From NCBI GenBank assembly GCA_039196715.1, contig JBCCUP010000034.1, positions 1 to 44,007 of the forward strand: a DNA stretch of 44,007 nt, in the 5' to 3' direction. The translations under genes were made by a program, and so were the position numbers. The notes beneath the pieces are model-generated. The model did not search any database and was not told the origin of the DNA. It saw only the letters and a program-made list of their open reading frames with translations. Below, piece after piece: positions 1-10,697 of the stretch. Origin of the DNA: Pseudomonadota bacterium. Lineage in GTDB: Bacteria; Pseudomonadota; Gammaproteobacteria; CALCKW01. Numbering within the stretch: the first letter of the stretch is position 1; each line of letters opens with the position of its first letter.

Positions 1-324
1 ACCGGGGTGCGCCGCCACCTGCGAGGCCAGCCCACCAGTGCGCTCCAAGGGGATGTCATCGCTGACGTCGACGCCGTCCAAAGCCACCCCGGTGCGGTCC
101 CCGAGCACCTCGAAACTCACTTGCATGGTTGACGCCACCGCCGCGGCGGCGTCAGCGTTTTCGACCGAAACCCCGTGTTTTTCGCACGCCAGCGCGGTGA
201 CGCGGTACAACGCGCCGCTGTCGAGCAGGTGAAAGCCGAGCCTGCCCGCAACAATGCGCGACACCGTCCCCTTGCCCGAGCCACCCGGCCCGTCGATCGT
301 GATGGTCGGTGCGGTGTCAGTCAC
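1..324 (-). CDS. cmk: Cytidylate kinase, N-terminal part (cut by window edge)
   Basis: Phosphorylates CMP and dCMP with ATP in the cytosol (pyrimidine nucleotide salvage). Reading the minus strand from GTG at 324 gives 108 codons beginning [20 protein letters not shown]. This contains the P-loop GPGGSGKGT and, shortly after, the LLDSGALYR segment that is diagnostic of CMP kinases (compare LDSGAIYR). The rest lies beyond position 1. The GTG start overlaps the aroA stop in a GTGA arrangement (aroA TGA at 321-323), so translation is probably coupled. The aroA-cmk order is the usual gammaproteobacterial one, where rpsA normally follows. Family assignment is secure; only the start codon is inferred. 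Confidence 0.93.
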   Translation of the reverse strand, partial: MTDTAPTITIDGPGGSGKGTVSRIVAGRLGFHLLDSGALYRVTALACEKHGVSVENADAAAAVASTMQVSFEVLGDRTGVALDGVDVSDDIPLERTGGLASQVAAHPG

Positions 325-1634
325 GCAGCCGCCTCCCGCAAGCGATCGAAGGCCGTGAAGTAGCCCGGGAAGGTCTTGGCCACGCAGCCCGGGTCGTTGA
401 TTGTGACCGACACGCCGGCACAGGCGACCAGCGAGAAACACATCGCGATGCGGTGGTCATCGTAGGTGTCGACTGCCACCCCGGGTGCTGGCGACGGACA
501 CGGCCAGACCCGCAACCAGTCCTCGCCCTGCTCGACCCGGGTGCCGAACTTGGCGAGCTCGGTTGCCATGGCGTGGATGCGGTCGGTCTCCTTGACCCGC
601 CAGCTGGCGATGTTGCGCAGCGTGCACGGGCCGTCGGCGAACATTGCAACCACCGCAAAAGTCATCGCGGCGTCGGGTATGTCGTTGAAATCCCCATCAA
701 AAGCGGGAATAGACCCGTTGCGCTGAACATGGATCTCATCGGCGTCGATGCGCACGTCGGCGCCGAACTCCGCCAGGTGACGGGCAAAGGCCACGTCGCC
801 CTGAAGCGAGGCGTTGCCGACACCCTGCACCGTCACGGGGCCCTGTCCGAGCAGGCCCGCCGCGAGGAAGTAACTTGCCGAGGAGGCATCACCCTCCACC
901 GCGCACCGGCCGGGCGCGGCGTAGCGCTGCCCGGCGGCGACCTGAAAGCCGTTGGCCGTTGGCGCGACGGTCACGCCGAAGCGGCGCATCAGCGCGACGG
1001 TCATGTCGACGTAGGGCTTGGAGATCAGCTCGCCGTCGATGTCGATCGTGAGCCCGTTCGGCAACAGCGGCGCCGCTTGCAGCAGGCCGGTGGTAAACTG
1101 GCTCGACACCGAGCCACGCACGGTCACCCGCGCCGCCTCGGTGTCACCGCGCGGCCCGATCGCGAGCGGTGGGTAACCCTCGGCACCGAGGTAGCGCACG
1201 TCGGCGCCGAGCGCGCGCACGGCGTCGACGAGGTCGCCGATCGGCCGCTCGTGCATCCGTTCAATGCCGCGGATCGCCACACTCTGGCCCGGGTCCGCTC
1301 CTTGCAGGGCGAGTGCCGCCACCAGGGTGCGCACCGCGGTGCCGGCGTTGCCGAGAAAGAGCTCGCCCTGCACGTGAGGCAGGCGCCCGCCGGTGCCCTC
1401 GACGGTGACCGTGCAGTCGTCGCCCGCGGTCCAGTTGACCCCGAGGGCACGCAGCGCCGCCAGCATGTGGCGCACGTCGTCGGAGTCGAGCAGCCCGGTC
1501 AGGGTCGTCTCACCCGCTGCCAGCGCGGCGAGCAGCAGCGCCCGGTTGGACAGGCTCTTGGAACCCGGCACCCGCACGGTGCCGGTCAGGCGCTGTACGG
1601 GCGCGAGCGTCAGGGTCGCGGGGTAGCCGCTCAT
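321..1634 (-). CDS. aroA: 3-phosphoshikimate 1-carboxyvinyltransferase (EPSP synthase)
   Basis: Condenses shikimate-3-phosphate and phosphoenolpyruvate to EPSP, the step before chorismate synthase. The 437-residue product has the family's normal length. Visible signatures are [17 protein letters not shown] near residues 23-39, [14 protein letters not shown] at 91-104, the [14 protein letters not shown] segment, [10 protein letters not shown], and WRVKETDRI in the C-terminal half. It belongs to class I by the LGNAGTA motif. One oddity is Thr103 where class I enzymes nearly always have Pro (E. coli P101 in LGNAGTAMRP); the glycine corresponding to E. coli G96 is kept. The ATG start overlaps the tyrA stop (ATGA) and the stop overlaps the cmk start, so three genes are read as one coupled unit. 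Confidence 0.96.
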   Translation of the reverse strand: MSGYPATLTLAPVQRLTGTVRVPGSKSLSNRALLLAALAAGETTLTGLLDSDDVRHMLAALRALGVNWTAGDDCTVTVEGTGGRLPHVQGELFLGNAGTAVRTLVAALALQGADPGQSVAIRGIERMHERPIGDLVDAVRALGADVRYLGAEGYPPLAIGPRGDTEAARVTVRGSVSSQFTTGLLQAAPLLPNGLTIDIDGELISKPYVDMTVALMRRFGVTVAPTANGFQVAAGQRYAAPGRCAVEGDASSASYFLAAGLLGQGPVTVQGVGNASLQGDVAFARHLAEFGADVRIDADEIHVQRNGSIPAFDGDFNDIPDAAMTFAVVAMFADGPCTLRNIASWRVKETDRIHAMATELAKFGTRVEQGEDWLRVWPCPSPAPGVAVDTYDDHRIAMCFSLVACAGVSVTINDPGCVAKTFPGYFTAFDRLREAAA

Positions 1635-2539
1635 TCGGATGGCTCCTGGGTGTCGTCAAGCTCGTTCAACCAGGCGTTGCGTGCGTCACGCGCCCGGGTG
1701 AAGAGCCCGGACAGGGCATCGCCGTCGCCCGCGGCCACGCGGTCGCGCAGCTGTGAGAGCGCGTCGACGTAGGCATCGAGCTCGCCGACGATCGCATCGC
1801 GGTTGCACAACGCGATGTCCCGCCACATGGTCGGGTCGGAGGACGCCACGCGGGTGAAGTCGCGGAATCCACCCGCGGCAAAGCGGAAAATGTCATCCCG
1901 GTCGGCACGCGCAGCGAGCATGTCCACCAGCGCGAAGGCGGCGTAGTGCGGCAGGTGGCTGGTGGCCGCAAGCAAGCCGTCATGGCGCTCGACCGGCAGC
2001 GACACCACCTCGGCACCGCAGGCCTGCCAGACGCGTTGCACGGCGGCAACGGCGCGGTCGTCACTCTCGGCCAGGGGCGTCAGGATCACGCGGCGCCCGG
2101 CGTAGAGGTCGGCCTCGCCGGCCTCGACGCCGCTGTGTTCACGGCCCGCGATCGGGTGGCCCGGCACGACGCGCCACAGGCTGTCGGCGAAGGCGTCGCG
2201 CGCCGCGTCGACGAAACTGGATTTCACGCTGCCGCCGTCGGTGATCACCGCGTCGGCCGGCGCCGCCGTTGCCAGGGCCTGCAGCAGCGGGGGCATGGCC
2301 AGCATGGGCGTCGTCAGCACGACCATCGCCGCGTCGCGCACCGCGTCGGTCAGCTCGGCCTCGACGCGGTCGACCACACCGAGTGTCAGTGCCGTCTCGA
2401 GCGTCTCCGAGCTGCGCGACGTGCCGACGATCTCGCCACGGTGGCCGGCCGCTTTCAACGCGAGCCCGAGGGACGCGCCAATCAGCCCGACGCCGACGAT
2501 CACCAGCGAGCGATCGTTCAGGTCCGGCACGCGGTTCAT
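1631..2539 (-). CDS. tyrA: Prephenate dehydrogenase
   Basis: Oxidatively decarboxylates prephenate to 4-hydroxyphenylpyruvate, the committed step to tyrosine. The 302-residue protein starts [21 protein letters not shown]: a Rossmann GxGxxG fold ([11 protein letters not shown]) follows a short leader, so this is a monofunctional TyrA with no chorismate mutase or EPSP synthase fusion. The catalytic-region motif [16 protein letters not shown] is intact, including the conserved histidine. The C-terminal helical dimerisation part ([32 protein letters not shown]) is complete. The start overlaps pheA's end by 4 nt and its stop overlaps the aroA start. A hisC paralogue, common between pheA and tyrA in pseudomonads, is absent here. 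Confidence 0.95.
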   Translation of the reverse strand: MNRVPDLNDRSLVIVGVGLIGASLGLALKAAGHRGEIVGTSRSSETLETALTLGVVDRVEAELTDAVRDAAMVVLTTPMLAMPPLLQALATAAPADAVITDGGSVKSSFVDAARDAFADSLWRVVPGHPIAGREHSGVEAGEADLYAGRRVILTPLAESDDRAVAAVQRVWQACGAEVVSLPVERHDGLLAATSHLPHYAAFALVDMLAARADRDDIFRFAAGGFRDFTRVASSDPTMWRDIALCNRDAIVGELDAYVDALSQLRDRVAAGDGDALSGLFTRARDARNAWLNELDDTQEPSE

Positions 2540-3633
2540 GGGTGCATCGCCTTGGGGTAGGCACCGGCGACGCGAAAATTGAGCACGTTGCGGCGCAGCT
2601 CATCGAGCACGGCCGCCACGGCCGGTTCCTGGGCGTGGCCGCCGATGTCGAGGAAGAACACGTCACGCCAGGCGCTGGAGGCAACCCGGCGGGAGCTGAT
2701 GTTGATCATGTCGAGTCCACTCTCGGCCAGCGGGGTCAGCACCCGGTGCAGCGCGCCCGGCCGGTTGTCGAAGGAGAGGATCACGCTGGTGACGTCGTGG
2801 CCGCTGGGCTCGATCTCGCGGTCGCCCAGCACCAGGTAGCGTGCCGCCTCGGGCGCCTGATCGTCGATGTCGCGCGCAAGGGTGGCCATTGCCGCCCCCT
2901 TGGCCGCCCCCTTGGCCGCCGCCTCGGGCGCCACCGCCGCGCAGTCGGGCTGCTGCTGCGCGCACTGCACCGCCAGCCCGGTGCTCACGGTTTGTTCGCG
3001 CTCGGCCTGCGGCAGGTGGGTGTCGAGAAAGCGCCGGCACGCCGCGAGGGACTGCGGGTGACCAACCACCTTCTGCACCGCGTCGAGCGGCTGGTCGGCA
3101 CCGATCAGGCTGTGCTGCAGGGGTTGAACAATTTCGCCGCACAGGTACAGCGGCGAGTCGCACAAGAAGTCGACGACGTGGCTGCTGCCGCCGTCGCGCG
3201 AGTCCTCGAGCGGCACCACGCCGTAGCGTGCCCGGCCACTCTCGACCTGGCGGAACACGTCTTCGATCGAGGCGAGCGGCTGCAGCTCCGGCCCATGGCC
3301 GAAGTGACGGCGTGCCGCGATGTCGGTGAAGCCGCCGGCCGGGCCGAGACACGCAACCTGAAGCACCTGCTCGAGCGCCAGGCACGAGGAGATGATTTCC
3401 TTGTAGATGGCCTGGACCGAGCGGTCCGGCAAGGGACCGGGGTTGTCACGCGCGATGCGCGCGAGGATCTGGGCCTCGCGTTCCGGGCGGTAGAACACCG
3501 CATCGGCGTCGCTTGCCAGTTTGATTTCGGCCACGCGCTCGGCGCACTGGGCGCGCTCACGCAGCAACTGCAGGATGGCCTTGTCGATGCGGTCGATCGC
3601 GACGCGCACCTCAGCGAGAGTGTCTTCTGCCAT
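2536..3633 (-). CDS. pheA: Chorismate mutase / prephenate dehydratase P-protein with altered dehydratase motifs
   Basis: By architecture this is the bifunctional P-protein converting chorismate to prephenate and then phenylpyruvate. Residues 5-90 form an AroQ chorismate mutase helix bundle (IDRIDKAILQLLRER, FYRPEREAQIL). Residues 93-268 are the prephenate dehydratase fold (LGPAGGFTDIAARRHFG, GVVPLEDSRDGG, VVGHPQS). Residues 282-360 are an ACT domain. Several family-defining residues differ. The catalytic TRF motif reads A264-R265-Y266, the Asn of the IEN(S/T) motif is Asp144, the ACT GALV motif is GALH, and the ESRP motif is SSRR (313-316). An Ala/Gly/Lys insertion near 237-250 comes from a 12-bp tandem duplication. 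The mutase domain looks intact; dehydratase activity and phenylalanine feedback are doubtful. The frame is open throughout, so this is divergence rather than breakage. Confidence 0.9.
   Translation of the reverse strand: MAEDTLAEVRVAIDRIDKAILQLLRERAQCAERVAEIKLASDADAVFYRPEREAQILARIARDNPGPLPDRSVQAIYKEIISSCLALEQVLQVACLGPAGGFTDIAARRHFGHGPELQPLASIEDVFRQVESGRARYGVVPLEDSRDGGSSHVVDFLCDSPLYLCGEIVQPLQHSLIGADQPLDAVQKVVGHPQSLAACRRFLDTHLPQAEREQTVSTGLAVQCAQQQPDCAAVAPEAAAKGAAKGAAMATLARDIDDQAPEAARYLVLGDREIEPSGHDVTSVILSFDNRPGALHRVLTPLAESGLDMINISSRRVASSAWRDVFFLDIGGHAQEPAVAAVLDELRRNVLNFRVAGAYPKAMHP
2891..2914. repeat. 12-bp tandem duplication inside pheA
   Basis: The unit GCCGCCCCCTTG occurs twice in direct succession (2891-2902 and 2903-2914), followed by a partial third unit GCCGCC. 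On the minus strand it encodes the low-complexity insertion with two KGAA units around residues 240-248 of PheA. This lies just before the position of the dehydratase TRF motif. In-frame expansion by replication slippage is the likely origin. Confidence 0.8.
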
Positions 3634-3636
3634 CGC

Positions 3637-4722
3637 TCAACCCCGGGTTCGTTCGAATTCAGTCATGAAAGCCACCAGATCGTCGACCGCCTGTTGGCTG
3701 ACCGCGTTGTACAGCGACGCGCGCAAGCCACCGACCGCGCTGTGCCCCTTGAGTGCCAGCAAGCCCGCCGACTCGGCCGCCGCGACGAAGGCCCCGACGC
3801 GCTCGGGTTCGGCGAGGTCGAAGGTGACGTTGACGCGCGATCGGCTGTCGAGCGCGACCGCGTTGGTGTAGTAGTTACTCGCGTCGATCGCGCTGTACAG
3901 GGTGTCGGCCTTGCGTTGGCTGCGCGTTGCCATCGCCTCGGCACCGCCCTGCTCTTCCACCCATTCCAACACCAGACCCAGCAGATACCAGGCAAAGGTT
4001 GGCGGGGTGTTCAACATCGAGTCGCGCCCGGCTTGGCCCGCGTAGCTCAGTATCGCGGGGGTCCCGGGCGTGGGCGGCCGGATCAGGTCACGCCGCACGA
4101 TCACCAACGTGATCCCGGCCGGTCCGAGGTTCTTCTGCGCACCGGCGTAGAGGACCCCGAAGCGCGACACGTCGACCGGTTGCGACAGGATGCTCGACGA
4201 GTAGTCGGCGACCAAGGGCACCGCGCCGGCGTCCGGCACGTAGGGGAACTCGATGCCGTGCACGGTCTCGTTCGGGCAGTAGTGCAGCCAGGCCGCGTCC
4301 GGGTCGATGTCGATGTCCGCGGGCGCCGGCACGCGGTCGAAGCCGCCGTCCGGTCGCTGGGTCGAGCAGGCAACGCGCGCTTCGCAGAGCGCCGACGCGA
4401 CACGCTGCGCCTTGTCGGACCAGAGGCCCGTGACCACGTAGTCACCCCCGTCCGCATCGCCGATGAGATTCCAGACCAGCGTCGAGAACTGCAGCGTCGC
4501 ACCGCCCTGAAAGAAGAGCACCGCGTACTCGTCCGGCACCGCCATCAGGGCGCGCAGGCGCGCCTCGATCTCCTCGACCAGCTGCATGAACACCGGGCCA
4601 CGGTGGCTGAGCTCCATGACCGACGCGCCGCTGCCGCGAAAGTCGAGCAGCTCGGCGCGTGCCCGCTCGAGCACCGCCTCGGGCAAACCGGCCGGGCCCG
4701 CGCTGAAATTGTGCGGGCGCAC
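3637..4722 (-). CDS. serC: Phosphoserine aminotransferase
   Basis: PLP enzyme that transaminates 3-phosphohydroxypyruvate to phosphoserine (serine synthesis); in many bacteria it also acts in pyridoxal-phosphate synthesis. The 361 residues begin MRPHNFSAGPAGLP, the typical SerC start (FxAGPAxLP). Other signatures are ELSHRGPVFMQLVEE, FFQGGATLQF, and AGAQKNLGPAG, where Lys197 is the Schiff-base lysine. The end (FVAAAESAGLLALKGHSAVGGLRASLYNAV) matches the family C-terminus. The gene lies 3 nt downstream of gyrA and 3 nt upstream of pheA, giving the canonical gyrA-serC-pheA order. Nothing is missing. Confidence 0.96.
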   Translation of the reverse strand: MRPHNFSAGPAGLPEAVLERARAELLDFRGSGASVMELSHRGPVFMQLVEEIEARLRALMAVPDEYAVLFFQGGATLQFSTLVWNLIGDADGGDYVVTGLWSDKAQRVASALCEARVACSTQRPDGGFDRVPAPADIDIDPDAAWLHYCPNETVHGIEFPYVPDAGAVPLVADYSSSILSQPVDVSRFGVLYAGAQKNLGPAGITLVIVRRDLIRPPTPGTPAILSYAGQAGRDSMLNTPPTFAWYLLGLVLEWVEEQGGAEAMATRSQRKADTLYSAIDASNYYTNAVALDSRSRVNVTFDLAEPERVGAFVAAAESAGLLALKGHSAVGGLRASLYNAVSQQAVDDLVAFMTEFERTRG

Positions 4723-4725
4723 GGG

Positions 4726-7398
<2,673 letters not shown>

Positions 7399-8014
7399 CT
7401 GATGCTGTTTTCCAGGGTCAGGGCAGCGCGCGACCGTACGGCCCGCGGGGCGTGTCGACGCGCCGCTAGGGCGGCTCGTCAGCACGCGACGTCAAACCGC
7501 TAATTCTACCACGTTTTCAAGGGTTTCTCGTGGAGACAGGAATTGCCGTCCGCACGCATCTGCACCGCCAAGTGGCCATTGGTTGAAACCCGGTTCACGA
7601 CCCGTTGGCGGGGTCGGATCGGGCGCAAGCCGACCGCGCTGGCCGCACCACCGCGAGGGCCATCCCCATCACACCATCGACAACCGGTGCGCGGGCCGCG
7701 CTCACTGGATCGGGTGCCCGCACGCAGCGCCGTGTGTCGGACGTGCCGAGGCCAGGAGCCTCCGTCAGTTCCGTGCCGTGCCACACCACGCGCTGCGGGA
7801 CACGCTGTTGGCAGGTGGCGTGCCCGTTCGGCCGTCGACCAGCAGCCTGCCATGAGGCATCCTGTCGCGGCGTCCCTGCGCGTGCGCGGTGCCCGAGCAC
7901 CCACCGCCAACACCGCTGAGACTGCTGGAGCGCACCCCGGGTTTGACCCGCCGCACCTCAGCAGATCGGCCTGCACGGCGTCGACTGCACCCGCATGCTG
8001 CCACTCCCACGGAC
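7399..8014. other. Gene-free intergenic region between gyrA and the LysR gene
   Basis: This 616-bp stretch separates divergent gyrA and the LysR regulator. The open frames in it (for example 7506-7976 on the minus strand) give Arg/Ala/Gly-rich translations with no recognisable family and look like high-GC shadow frames. Apart from the candidate gyrA -10, no gene, RNA or repeat was recognised. Confidence 0.6.
7503..7508 (-). promoter_or_regulatory. Candidate extended -10 element for the gyrA operon
   Basis: On the minus strand the sequence TGGTAGAAT lies about 105 bp upstream of the gyrA ATG. It is a good extended -10 (TGn plus TAGAAT). No convincing -35 is seen 16-18 bp upstream, which is tolerable for an extended -10 promoter. 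Confidence 0.35.
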
Positions 8015-8911
8015 ATGGACCCGGACATGCTCAACCTCAGAGACCTGGAGTTTCTCACCGCCCTTGCACGGCGCAAGCACTTCGCCCGTGCAGCGGAGGA
8101 CTGTGGGGTGTCCCAGCCGGCCTTTTCAATGCGGCTGCGAAAGATCGAGGACAATCTCAGTGTCGCACTGGTGAAGCGCGGCAACCGGTTCCAGGGCTTC
8201 ACGGCCGAGGGTGAAGCCCTGCTGCGACGCGCCTACAAGATCATGGATGACCTCAAGTCGATCGAGCAGGATATCCGCTCCGCGCAAGGCGACATCGCCG
8301 GTTCACTCGCCATCGGAGCCATACCCACGGCCGTGGTGTACGCCGTCAAAGCGATCAAGGCGCTTCAGTCCCGACACCCCAACCTCGCCGTCACACTGCA
8401 CACTGCGACCGCGTTGGGTGTACAGCACGGCGTGGACACAGGCCAGTTCGACGCCGGCTTCATCTACAGTGACGCGCTCAGCAACACGCTGCACTGCATC
8501 GACCCGCTCTACCAGGAGCGCTACCTCCTGCTCGCGCACGAAGACCTGCTCAAGGCCACCAGTGACACGGTCACGTGGGCCGAGGCCGCGACCATTCCGC
8601 TCTGCCTGCTGGCGCCCGGCATGCAGAACCGGCAAATCATCGACAAGGTGTTTCGCGATCAGGGATTGAGCCCGAAAGTGACGGTCGAGTCGAGTGGCTT
8701 CTTTGCGTCGGTTGCACTGGCAAGGGAGGGCGCGCACGCGACCATCGTTCCAGAGCACCTCGGCGGCACCTTTGCGCGCATGACCAGCCTCACGGCGCGC
8801 GCGCTGGTGGCACCCGAGCTGGACATGGCGGTCTGCCTCATGACCCGGGCACGGGAGCTGGGCGCCCCAGCGGTCGACGCGCTGCGCGCCTGTTGCGGGG
8901 AAATTCAATAA
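8015..8911 (+). CDS. LysR-family transcriptional regulator next to formate dehydrogenase
   Basis: DNA-binding regulator of about 298 residues. The start is ATG 8015 (MDPDMLNLRDLEFL) or ATG 8027 (MLNLRDLEFL); the open frame extends further upstream but without family similarity. The N-terminal winged helix-turn-helix is clear (LTALARRKHFARAAEDCGVSQPAFSMRLRKIEDNL). A linker helix and a two-lobed effector-binding domain follow (GSLAIGAIPTAVVYAVKAIKAL, DAGFIYSDAL, VESSGFFASVALAREGAHATIVPEHL). It ends 93 bp before the formate dehydrogenase genes and is transcribed in the same direction. LysR regulators are known beside bacterial NAD-dependent formate dehydrogenase operons, so control of that operon is a reasonable inference; the inducer is unknown. 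The general OxyR/CbbR-like fold does not fix a subfamily. Confidence 0.87.
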   Translation: MDPDMLNLRDLEFLTALARRKHFARAAEDCGVSQPAFSMRLRKIEDNLSVALVKRGNRFQGFTAEGEALLRRAYKIMDDLKSIEQDIRSAQGDIAGSLAIGAIPTAVVYAVKAIKALQSRHPNLAVTLHTATALGVQHGVDTGQFDAGFIYSDALSNTLHCIDPLYQERYLLLAHEDLLKATSDTVTWAEAATIPLCLLAPGMQNRQIIDKVFRDQGLSPKVTVESSGFFASVALAREGAHATIVPEHLGGTFARMTSLTARALVAPELDMAVCLMTRARELGAPAVDALRACCGEIQ

Positions 8912-8918
8912 GGAAAAA

Positions 8919-8971
8919 TGATGATTACATCAATTTCAACTGATTGAGAGTCAATTTATCTGATGTAAAAT
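8919..8971 (+). promoter_or_regulatory. Formate dehydrogenase promoter with overlapping inverted repeats
   Basis: A sigma70-like promoter is visible: TTGAGA at 8944-8949, a 16-bp spacer, and TAAAAT at 8966-8971, followed by ATG at 9005. Two perfect inverted repeats sit on it: TGATG-N4-CATCA at 8919-8932, and ATTGA-N3-TCAAT at 8943-8955 overlapping the -35. These are plausible operator half-sites for the upstream LysR protein. The AT-rich composition contrasts with the flanking genes. Confidence 0.6.
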
Positions 8972-9004
8972 ACGGGGACACATCTGCACCTCACGGGTGA
9001 CAAC

Positions 9005-10696
9005 ATGGCGGTCAACCCCGTCCAGGGCGGCATCTGGAAGAAAAAGGGCACCGGCAAGTCCCGCAAGCAGCCCAAAGGCCGCCAGAGCAGCGATCGGGCC
9101 TTGCAGGAGGTCTCCGAGCTGCTGGCGGATCGCCCCCGAAACCGCGACCTGTTGATCGAATTCCTGCACCTGATCCAGGACGCCTATGGGCATTTGTCGG
9201 CTGACCATATTGCTGCGTTGGCCGGTGAGCTGCGGCTCGCGCAGACCGAGGTCTACGAGGTCGCGACCTTTTACGCCCACTTCGACGTGGTGCGCGAGGA
9301 CGACACACCGCCCCCGGCGCTGACGATCCGTGTCTGCGACTCGCTCTCCTGCGAGATGGCGGGTGCCGACCAGCTCGCCAAAGCGCTCGCAGACAACCTC
9401 GACCCGGCCGAGATCCGGGTGCTGCGTGCGCCGTGCATGGGGCGCTGCGACACCGCACCCGTACTCGAGCTCGGCCACAACCACATCGACCACGCCACGC
9501 CCGAGAAAGTCTCGGCAGCGATCGAGGCCGGCGAGACCCACCCGCACGTGCCCGAATACGAGGCGTTCGAGGCGTACTGCGCGAGCGGCGGTTACACGCA
9601 GCTTGCAGCGCTGCGCGACCACGGCGATTGGGAGGCGGTCCAGGCGTCCGTGCTCGACAGCGGCCTCAGGGGACTGGGCGGCGCGGGTTTCCCCTCGGGC
9701 AAAAAGTGGGGTTTCGTCAGGGCCAATCCGGGACCGCGCTACCTCGCGGTGAACGGGGATGAGGGCGAGCCTGGCACCTTCAAGGACCGCTACTATCTCG
9801 AACGCACGCCGCACCTCTTCCTTGAAGGCATGCTGATTGCCGCCTGGGCAGTGGAGGCAGACAAGGCCTTCATTTACCTGCGCGACGAATACCCGGTGGT
9901 GCGCGAAATCTTGTTGCGCGAAATCGACGCGCTGGAGGACGCCGGCATCGTCGCACCCGGATACATCGACCTGCGGCGTGGCGCGGGTGCGTACATCTGC
10001 GGCGAAGAGAGTGCCATGATCGAGAGCATCGAAGGCAAACGCGGCCTGCCGCGACACCGACCGCCGTTCGTTGCGCAGGTCGGCATCTTCGGACGCCCGA
10101 CCCTGGTGCACAACATCGAGACGCTGCTCTGGGTTGCGCGGGTCTGCCGCGAGGGGCCCGAAGTGCTGTCCAGCACCGAGAAAAACGGCCGCAAGGGCTT
10201 GCGCAGCTATTCGGTTTCCGGACGCGTGAAGCGCCCGGGCGTGCACCTTCTGCCCGCCGGGTCGACCATTCTCGACATCATCGACGCCTGCGGCGGCATG
10301 CTGGACGGGCACGCGTTCAAGGCGTACCAACCCGGCGGCCCCTCCTCGGGTCTTCTGCCGGCTTCCATCGATGACGTCCCACTCGATTTCGACACGTTGC
10401 AACCGCTGGGCACGTTTATCGGCTCGGCAGCGGTGGTGGTCCTGTCCGATCAGGACAGCGCAAAGGTTGCGGCGCTCAACATGCTGCGATTCTTCGAGAA
10501 AGAGAGCTGTGGACAGTGCACGCCGTGCCGGGCAGGCTGCGAGAAAGCCGTTAAACTGATGCAGGCACCGAGCTGGGATCAGGACCTGCTCACCGACCTG
10601 TGTCAGGTCATGGGCGACGCGTCGATCTGCGGCTTGGGGCAAGCGGCGTCGAACCCCATCCGCTCGATGATGAAACACTTCGGGGAGGAGATCTGA
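9005..10696 (+). CDS. fdh1B: NAD-dependent formate dehydrogenase, fused NuoE/NuoF-type beta subunit
   Basis: Diaphorase subunit that passes electrons from the alpha subunit to NAD+. The 563 residues are a natural fusion. Residues 30-165 are a NuoE/FdsG-like thioredoxin-fold [2Fe-2S] domain with Cys111, Cys116, Cys144 and Cys148. Residues about 190-563 are a NuoF/FdsB-like module with the FMN loop NGDEGEPGTFKDR, the NADH-binding GAGAYICGEESA, and a [4Fe-4S] site SCGQCTPCR (Cys502, 505, 508) plus Cys542. The basic N-terminus (WKKKGTGKSRKQPKGR) is an extension. The size and fusion match the beta subunit of the heterodimeric tungsten FDH1 of Methylobacterium rather than the separate FdsG and FdsB proteins of Ralstonia or Rhodobacter. 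One nucleotide separates it from the alpha gene. Confidence 0.92.
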   Translation: MAVNPVQGGIWKKKGTGKSRKQPKGRQSSDRALQEVSELLADRPRNRDLLIEFLHLIQDAYGHLSADHIAALAGELRLAQTEVYEVATFYAHFDVVREDDTPPPALTIRVCDSLSCEMAGADQLAKALADNLDPAEIRVLRAPCMGRCDTAPVLELGHNHIDHATPEKVSAAIEAGETHPHVPEYEAFEAYCASGGYTQLAALRDHGDWEAVQASVLDSGLRGLGGAGFPSGKKWGFVRANPGPRYLAVNGDEGEPGTFKDRYYLERTPHLFLEGMLIAAWAVEADKAFIYLRDEYPVVREILLREIDALEDAGIVAPGYIDLRRGAGAYICGEESAMIESIEGKRGLPRHRPPFVAQVGIFGRPTLVHNIETLLWVARVCREGPEVLSSTEKNGRKGLRSYSVSGRVKRPGVHLLPAGSTILDIIDACGGMLDGHAFKAYQPGGPSSGLLPASIDDVPLDFDTLQPLGTFIGSAAVVVLSDQDSAKVAALNMLRFFEKESCGQCTPCRAGCEKAVKLMQAPSWDQDLLTDLCQVMGDASICGLGQAASNPIRSMMKHFGEEI

Positions 10697-10697
10697 C

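Noticed and set aside
309-1772. A 487-codon plus-strand frame opposite aroA
   Set aside because: Antisense shadow of aroA and the end of tyrA; no motif, start context or similarity.
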